Shown here: positions 58,157-64,000 of the stretch, piece after piece | Numbering within the stretch: the first letter of the stretch is position 1 | Layout: every line of letters begins with the position of its first letter | Origin: Nissolia schottii | Lineage: Eukaryota; Streptophyta; Magnoliopsida; Fabales; Fabaceae | NCBI GenBank assembly: GCA_003254905.1 | Contig: QANU01085255.1 | Span: 172,505 to 236,504 of the forward strand | Length of the DNA stretch: 64,000 nt | Reading direction: 5' to 3' | Position numbers and translations under genes: made by a program | The notes under the pieces: model-generated | The model's database searches: none | What the model saw: the letters and a program-made list of their open reading frames with translations, nothing else | What the model was told of the DNA's origin: nothing

Positions 58157-58511
58157 TTTACAATTACTTTCACATATCAAACTTGACAGAAAATAAGAAG
58201 CACAAACGTAATGAGAACTAACAAAGGGAGCTAGGAACATATAATTCAAAAGCCTTCCTAATCAGAACAATGTTCTAGAACAAAGTGAAAAAGAAAAAGA
58301 TAACCATCTAGAAAAAAGAAAAAAAGATAACTGTAAAGTTATGTGCTCCCATTCTTGATATGTGCAATCTAGAAACGTTCAATTAATGCCTTAATATTAC
58401 ATTTGTTTTTCTATGTTTGACCTATGAATAATATACATTGAACTAAAATGTTATTAGGGTAAACAATTACCAAATATGTCAAATTTCTATTTTCGTGAAC
58501 AATTTCATCAC

Positions 58512-58519
58512 CATAAATA
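58512..58519 (+). promoter_or_regulatory. TATA-like element of the P450 gene
   Basis: CATAAATA about 55 bp upstream of the start codon, the only TATA-like element in the short stretch between the MBD relic and the P450. It implies a very short leader of about 25-30 nt. Confidence 0.45.
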
Positions 58520-58570
58520 CAAGTAGCCATTAGCACTCACTCCCTCACTTTGAGTGTGACTCAGCTCGCT

Positions 58571-60167
58571 ATGGAGACGTGGTTGTCGGTGGCAGCGTGC
58601 TTCTTTCTCCCGATCATAACCGCCATTCTCTGGTGCTCACGGAACAACAAGATCAAGAGTCATCACGGGCTACCACCTGGGCCCCGCAACATCCCCATCA
58701 TCACCACCGTCCAATGGCTCTCGAAGCCGTTCTCAGGGTTGAAGCCGGCGCTGCTCTCCCTCCGCGCCATGTACGGCCCCATCTTCACCATCCCCATCCA
58801 GTCCCGCCCTTCCATCACGGTATCCCACCGCTCTCTCGCCCACCGCGCCCTCGTCGTCGACGGCGCCGTCTTCTCCGACCGCCCGCCCGCCGATCTCCCG
58901 CTCCCCAAGCTCTTCTCCTGCAACCAGCACTCCATCACCTCCGCATCCTACGGCCCAACGTGGCGCACACTCCGGCGCAACCTGGCCTCCGAGATCCTCC
59001 ACCCATCCCGCGTCAAGTCGTTCTCCCCGTTCCGCAAGTGGGCCCTGGGCCTCCTCCTCGCCCGCCTGAGGTCCGATTGGGAGTCCTCGGGCGTCGTGAA
59101 GGTCATGGACCATATCCAGTACGCCATGTTCTGCTTGCTTCTCTCCATGTGCTTCGGCCAAAGGTAACATACTAATCACCCGCCCCGTTCCTCTCTCGCT
59201 TGAATTAATCTTTAATCAACTTTTATCGATTGAAAGGCTGGAGGAGAAGCGAATCAGAGAAATCGAGGGTGCAGTGCGACGGTTGCTTGTGCGGTCCACC
59301 GAATTCCGCATCCTGGATTTCCTCCCCACCATCAACCGGATATTGTTCCGCAAGCGATGGCACAAGGTGTTGCAGCTTCTGAAGGACCAAGACGATGTGT
59401 TGGTTCCGCTCATAAGGGCCAGAAAGCATAGACCGATCAACGGTGATGATGTCGACCTTGTTGTTTCCTATGCTGATGCTTTGTTGGAGCTGGAGTTGCC
59501 AGAGGAGCAGAATCGGAAGCTGGAGGAAGGGGAAATCGTGGTGCTCTGTTCGGAGTTTCTGAGCGCGGGGACGGACACCACCTCCACTGCGTTGCAGTGG
59601 ATCATGGCCAACGTGGTCAAGTACCCGCACGTGCAGCAGAAGCTCCTGGAGGAGATCAGGGAGGCCATGATAGGGGAGGAAAAGGAGGAGGTGGAAGAGC
59701 AAGTGCTGCAGAAGCTGCCGTATCTGAAGGCTGTGGTTTTGGAAGGGCTGAGGCGTCACCCGCCGGCACATTTCCTGCTGCCCCACGCGGTCACCGAGGA
59801 CGCGGTCTTGGGCGGCTACTTGGTGCCCAAGAAAGGGACGGTGAATTTCATGGTGGCGGAGATCGGGTGGGACCCTGAGGTGTGGGAAGATCCGATGGCC
59901 TTCAAGCCTGAGAGGTTCTTGCAAGGCGGGGCGTTTGATGTTACCGGGACTAAGGAGATCAAGATGATGCCGTTCGGAGCCGGGAGGAGGATCTGTCCTG
60001 CATATAACCTGGCAATTCTACATTTGGAGTACTTTGTGGCCAACTTGGTTTGGAGCTTTGATTGGAAGGTTCCCGCCGGAGGTAGCGTCGATTTGTCGGA
60101 GAAGCACGAGTTCACTGTTGTCATGAAAAATCCATTGCAGGCTCGTATTACTCCTAGGAGGAACTAA
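58571..60167 (+). CDS. Cytochrome P450, CYP89A type
   Basis: Two exons, 58571-59163 and 59237-60167, encode 507 aa, with a 73-bp GT/AG intron in phase 2. The N-terminus is an ER membrane anchor ([17 protein letters not shown]), followed by the proline hinge LPPGPRNIP. The I-helix oxygen motif is SAGTDTT (307-313), the K-helix EGLR (367-370), the PERF-type motif is in AFKPERFL, and the heme loop is [10 protein letters not shown] with Cys451. [31 protein letters not shown] and [12 protein letters not shown] are typical of CYP89A; assignment is by recognition. CYP89A9 in Arabidopsis acts in chlorophyll-catabolite oxidation; other members have unknown substrates. The usual Gly after Cys-Pro in the heme loop is Ala453. 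GC content is far higher than the flanks, especially in exon 1. The start is the ATG at 58571; the frame extends upstream only to a non-ATG codon. Confidence 0.93.
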
Positions 60168-61344
60168 ATTCCGTAATATACTCCTCCTATGTATTTGGAG
60201 GAAGGAACCTTGAAACTAAAATAAAACCAGTAATGTCGAATTATTAAGGTAATATATGCTATTTTCAAATAAAAAGAGGGTAGAAAAAGCTATTATTATT
60301 AGTATCGCAATGCTTCGCATACCTCCAACCTTCTTCTCATGGATGAGGAAATATTCACAACCTTTGGTGAATCTGATAACCGAAGAAGGGGATATTACGA
60401 AATTATATTTCCTTCTTTCTTTTTTTTTGAGTTATATATATCATTATGAATATAATTATATTAACTATTTTTTATTAATTATAATATTTGGTCTCACTAA
60501 TGTTTAACGAAATTAAATAAAAGAATAATTTAAACTATTTTATTGATTTTTGTCCGAAATGGGTAATAGTCGTTACGCCTATTTTTTATTGGCTTTTAGG
60601 GCTTTATGAGAACCACTTGCCAATTATAAATAGGTAAGGAAGATTTTGATCCACAACACATCAAAATATAAGCAGTCTTTTTTCCCATCTAAAAGACTGT
60701 GTTCAAGCCTTGTTAGGGACCAATAAACGTGAATCTAAACATCAATGAATAATATCAATCAACTCCTATATTTTTAAGAATTCAGGTATGTATTTCTGCA
60801 TTTAGTCTATTTATCTTCTTGATAATTTAACATGAATAGTCTTGGGCTAAGCTATCCATGATTGAATTATTGAAAATAATTCATATTTTTTTGTAGGTTG
60901 ATGTTTGAATTTTGGTTTAGATGGAAAGTAAAGCTTGTTAAATCTTTTATGAAAGAGAATTGAAATTATACACGAGCTTTTCGGAATCTAAGCATTAGGC
61001 TTGTGTTGAAACAATAGGGCATCCTTTATTCGGTGAACGCGGTAGATTAATGTTGTTTTTGGGTTAACAAACCTTCTTGAAGGAGTTCAAAGGGGCACTG
61101 ATTCATCTTTAGATTTAATATAAATAGGGGATTGTTTATCTTAAGATGTTGATTTCCTATGTAACATGAATTTGTATAATTCAGATTTAGTAAAATGAAT
61201 TACACTTAAGCACGTGAATCACCAATAAATTACTATGGTTTCATCCTGGTTTTGTCCTTTTTTATTGAATTCACACCATGTTATTCGTGTACCAATGAAT
61301 TCAGATGCAATATTGTTCATTAATATGGAAATCATATTCACTAT
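60168..61344. other. P450 3' flank and possible non-coding transcription unit
   Basis: After the P450 3' UTR there is a TATAAATAG element at about 60624-60632. It is followed by a donor-like site (ATTCAG|GTATGT at about 60785) and an acceptor-like site (tttttttgtag at about 60898). These could mark a transcript on the plus strand, but no ORF longer than about 20 codons sits between them. Confidence 0.3.
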
Positions 61345-62757
61345 GTCATTTAATTATGTGCATTTATTTACATGAATTTTGAAGTAATAAAAGTGATATT
61401 TAACCACTTTCTAATACATGACAATAAATAATTAGATGACAATATTAAACCTTTTTACATTGTCAATAAATAGAAATTAATCTTATATTATATTACATGT
61501 TAATATTATATTACATGTTAGAAAAGTCAAAATTCACATTTTGAAAGTGCAAATATTTTATTACAGGCATGATGTGCTGCAGATGTTGCACTTGCTCCTG
61601 TACAGGGTATGAATTCACTGGGTGACTCCATATAAAACATTAAAATATAGACATTTTTACATAGTTTATAAGTTTATCATTTCTGTTGGTCTAGTAGTTT
61701 TAATATTTCATATTTATGATATAATTAAACTCTAGTAGCTTTTTCCTTTAAAAGATACATTCATTTATTTTTTTGTTCTATCAATTTTTACTATGAAATA
61801 TGAATATATTTAAAATGTAAAATAACAGATTAAGAAAACAAATAGTAAAAAAATATCTTCCTAGAGAAAGAATGTTCATTTAAGAAAATCCAAATTTCAC
61901 ATTTTGAAAGAAAAATTATATTACATGTTTTTTTTTTTTCTTACATGAATATTATGTGAGATTAACTTTTATTCATTGATAATGTAAAGAGTTTTATACT
62001 ATCATTTAATCATGTGCATTTATTTACATGATTTTTGAAGTAGTAAAAGTGAGATTTAATCACTTTCTCACATGTGACAGTAAATAATTAGATGACAGTA
62101 TTAAACTTTTTTATCAATAAATAGAAATTAATCTTATATTATATTACATGTTAATATTATATTACATGTTAGAAAAGTCAAAATTCACATTTTGAAAGTG
62201 CAAAAATTTTATTACAGGCATGATGTGCTGCAGATGTTGCACTTGCTCCTGCACAGGGTATGAATTCACTGGGTGACTCCATATAAAACATTAAAATATG
62301 GACATTTAGTTTATAAGTTTATCATTTCTTTTGGTCGAATAGTTTTAATATTTCATACTTATGTTATAATTAAACTCTAGTAGCTTTTTTCTTTAAAAGA
62401 TACATTCATTTATTTTTTTTGTTCTATCAATTTTTACTATGAAATTTGAATATATTTAAAATGTAAAATAACAGATTAAGAAAACAAATAGTAAAAAAAT
62501 ATCGTCCTTGAGAAAGAATATTCATTTGAGAAAACCCAAATTTCACATTTTGAAAGAAAAATTATATTACACGTTTTTTTTCTTACGTGAATATTATGTG
62601 AGATTAACTTTTATTCACTGATAATGTAAAAACTAAAAAGTTTTATGTTGTCATTTAATTATGTGCATTTATTTACATGATTTTTGAAGTAGTAAAAGTG
62701 AGATTTAATCACTTTCTCATACGTGATAATAAATAATTAGATGACAGTGTTAAAACT
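61345..62757. repeat. 650-bp tandem repeat, 2.2 copies
   Basis: Units 61345-62000, 62001-62649 and a partial third, 62650-62757, start with tcatttaattatgtgcattt-like sequence. They are similar along their whole length with small indels. Each full unit contains aggcatgatgtgctgcagat, an exon-like patch (61567-61606 and 62218-62257). The start of each unit resembles a dispersed repeat found elsewhere in the window. Confidence 0.85.
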
Positions 62758-62878
62758 TCTCTATCTTCAAAAAAATGAGAGAGACAGTAAACAAAAGAAA
62801 GTTTAGATTTGATTAAATCAATTCAGTATAATATAATTAGAGGATTTTTTTTTGACTTGACATTTTTAAGTTTTCTAT

Positions 62879-62880
<2 letters not shown>

Positions 62881-62920
<40 letters not shown>

Positions 62921-62921
62921 T
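62881..62921. repeat. (AAT)n microsatellite
   Basis: Uninterrupted AAT trinucleotide run of about 13 units. Confidence 0.9.
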
Positions 62922-64000
62922 ATAAATAAGTCCACCTATTGGACTTAATAAATATTATTATTGTTTATGAGGACCTGTTTAGTTTAAATGACTTATTTAA
63001 TAATTGAGTTAGGATTGACTAAGTCTTAAATAATTCAAACTAAAAACGTTTGACAAGTGGTGATTGATTCACACTTTTATCTACTATTAAATAAGGTCTT
63101 TAACAATTAATAAATATGAACTCTTATCTAAATCTTATCTAATAATAAATAAGAAATGAGTCTAACATTATATTTATCTTATCTTATATATAATAACAGT
63201 TATGCTACATGTACACCCATATCTCATACACGATACATACACCCGTATTAGAATACACTGACTCCTTAAAATAACCGCTTTATCCACTCTTTCTCTCACT
63301 CTCACCAATACGCGCGTGAACCCACGTTCCTTATCTTCATTCTCTTTCTCGAAAAATTTCACCGTTCATTGCTCTCTGCTCTCTTTACCCTCTTCGTTCT
63401 TTTCGATCTCGTCGTTCTCTTCGATCTCATGGTTCTCTGAGATCTCATGCGCAAGATCTGAGATTTGTTAGATAGATCAGTGATTGAAGATGTTGCTGTT
63501 TGTTATCATTTTTTAAATAAAAAAGAAAGAAGTTAAAAAAAAAAACCAAAGCATAATTGACAGGAAGAAGGAAAAGAATAAGATATACATGACCTATGCT
63601 TGTTAATTTTAAAGTCAAGATTTATTTTTATTTGAGTAAAATCACAGTGATGTAAACAAAACCTGTGACCTGCGGATAATGTTTGTACATAAGTCCATTT
63701 AATATTTGCACATATGTTCATGTAAATTTTGCATAATTCTACAATACATCAAATTCTGCATTTTTATGCATTTGTGACAAACACATAATGCTTATATTAC
63801 ACCATCTAATGTTTATTCATGGCAATATGTAAAACATTGTGTCAAAATATTTATAATATTTATGCATTAATTGTTGAAAGGTTGAGAATATGCCAAAATG
63901 CACATCCTCTTCCTCAACAAAGACAAAACATGTGACATGTGGATAATGTTTGCACATACGTCCATTTAATGTTTGCATTTATGCCCATTTAAAGTTTGCA
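62922..64000. other. Intergenic end of window, repeat-like
   Basis: 63270-63460 is CT-rich with cgatctc repeats and looks like a 5' leader or a transposon end beginning near atgctacatgtacaccc (63202). A direct repeat (gtgacctgcggataatgttt and gtgacatgtggataatgttt) occurs at 63664 and 63932, each followed by cgtccatttaat-like sequence. No coding sequence recognised. Confidence 0.45.

Larger units (their letters stand above)
56800..58500 (-). pseudogene. Exonless relic of an MBD copy (M5), interrupted by a TRIM element
   Basis: 56820-56960 and 58157-58290 together align with MBD intron 1 of M1 (from about 41930) and M3 (52280-52540). 58320-58500 aligns with the MBD promoter region (43570-43750 and 54000-54220). 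Exon 1 is deleted, because the intron sequence runs straight into promoter sequence near 58300. The two parts of the intron are separated by the retroelement at 56961-58156. Both G-boxes of the promoter are mutated to TATGTG (58340-58345 and 58359-58364). Confidence 0.7.

Noticed and set aside
58579..59175. Second long plus-strand ORF and several minus-strand ORFs over the P450 gene
   Set aside because: They are GC-driven shadow frames, rich in Pro/Arg/His, with no domain; the P450 frame explains the region.
60256..60507. 83-codon plus ORF downstream of the P450
   Set aside because: Low-complexity, AT-driven residues (Ile, Tyr, Phe, Leu), no domain, and it sits in the P450 3' flank.

Overview
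This is a nuclear plant DNA window: AT-rich, with intron-dense genes (GT/AG introns), genes for chloroplast-targeted proteins, a plant cytochrome P450 and many small transposons. The gene set and repeat style suggest a legume, soybean-like, but that attribution is inference from memory of related proteins, not a search. Seven or eight intact-looking protein genes, one tRNA and a cluster of decayed gene copies are supported. Exon coordinates were worked out by hand from reading frame and splice sites.

Layout. 1-7.5 kb is intergenic and repeat-rich, followed by a lone tRNA-Gly(GCC) on the minus strand. At 8.5-9.0 kb lies a small single-exon C2-domain gene resembling BON1-associated proteins, with a TATA box and a cluster of W-box cores upstream. 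After a repeat-filled spacer (9.7-12.9 kb), two divergent nuclear genes for chloroplast proteins sit head to head: RAP (minus, 12.9-15.4 kb; RAP-domain RNA-binding protein) and CPFTSY (plus, 16.1-20.9 kb; chloroplast SRP receptor GTPase, 11 coding exons, 368 aa). Their shared promoter holds four copies of an AAACGACG-type element.

22.4-29.9 kb carries a tandem pair of three-exon hotdog-fold thioesterase genes (minus, 175 and 176 aa). 32.0-38.8 kb carries a tandem pair of five-exon small C2-domain genes (plus, 148 and 149 aa) of the elicitor-responsive/16-kDa phloem protein type.

39-58.5 kb is a decaying cluster of small methyl-CpG-binding-domain (MBD) genes on the minus strand. One copy is apparently complete (49.0-53.9 kb, 139 aa), one has good first exons but a tail in another frame (39.1-43.3 kb), one is a frameshifted exon relic (46.4 kb), and one is an exonless relic (56.8-58.5 kb). 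The two better copies share a pair of G-boxes; the dead copy has lost both by C-to-T changes. The cluster is littered with insertions: a palindromic Mutator-like element, a small TRIM retrotransposon with a solo LTR nested in its 5' LTR, a Tourist-like MITE, copia and LTR fragments. Several single-N gaps are flanked by near-identical direct repeats, so parts of this cluster are probably assembly duplications.

58.6-60.2 kb holds a two-exon CYP89A-type P450 (507 aa). The remaining 4 kb is non-coding repeat sequence, including a 650-bp tandem repeat that duplicates a 40-bp exon-like, cysteine-coding segment.
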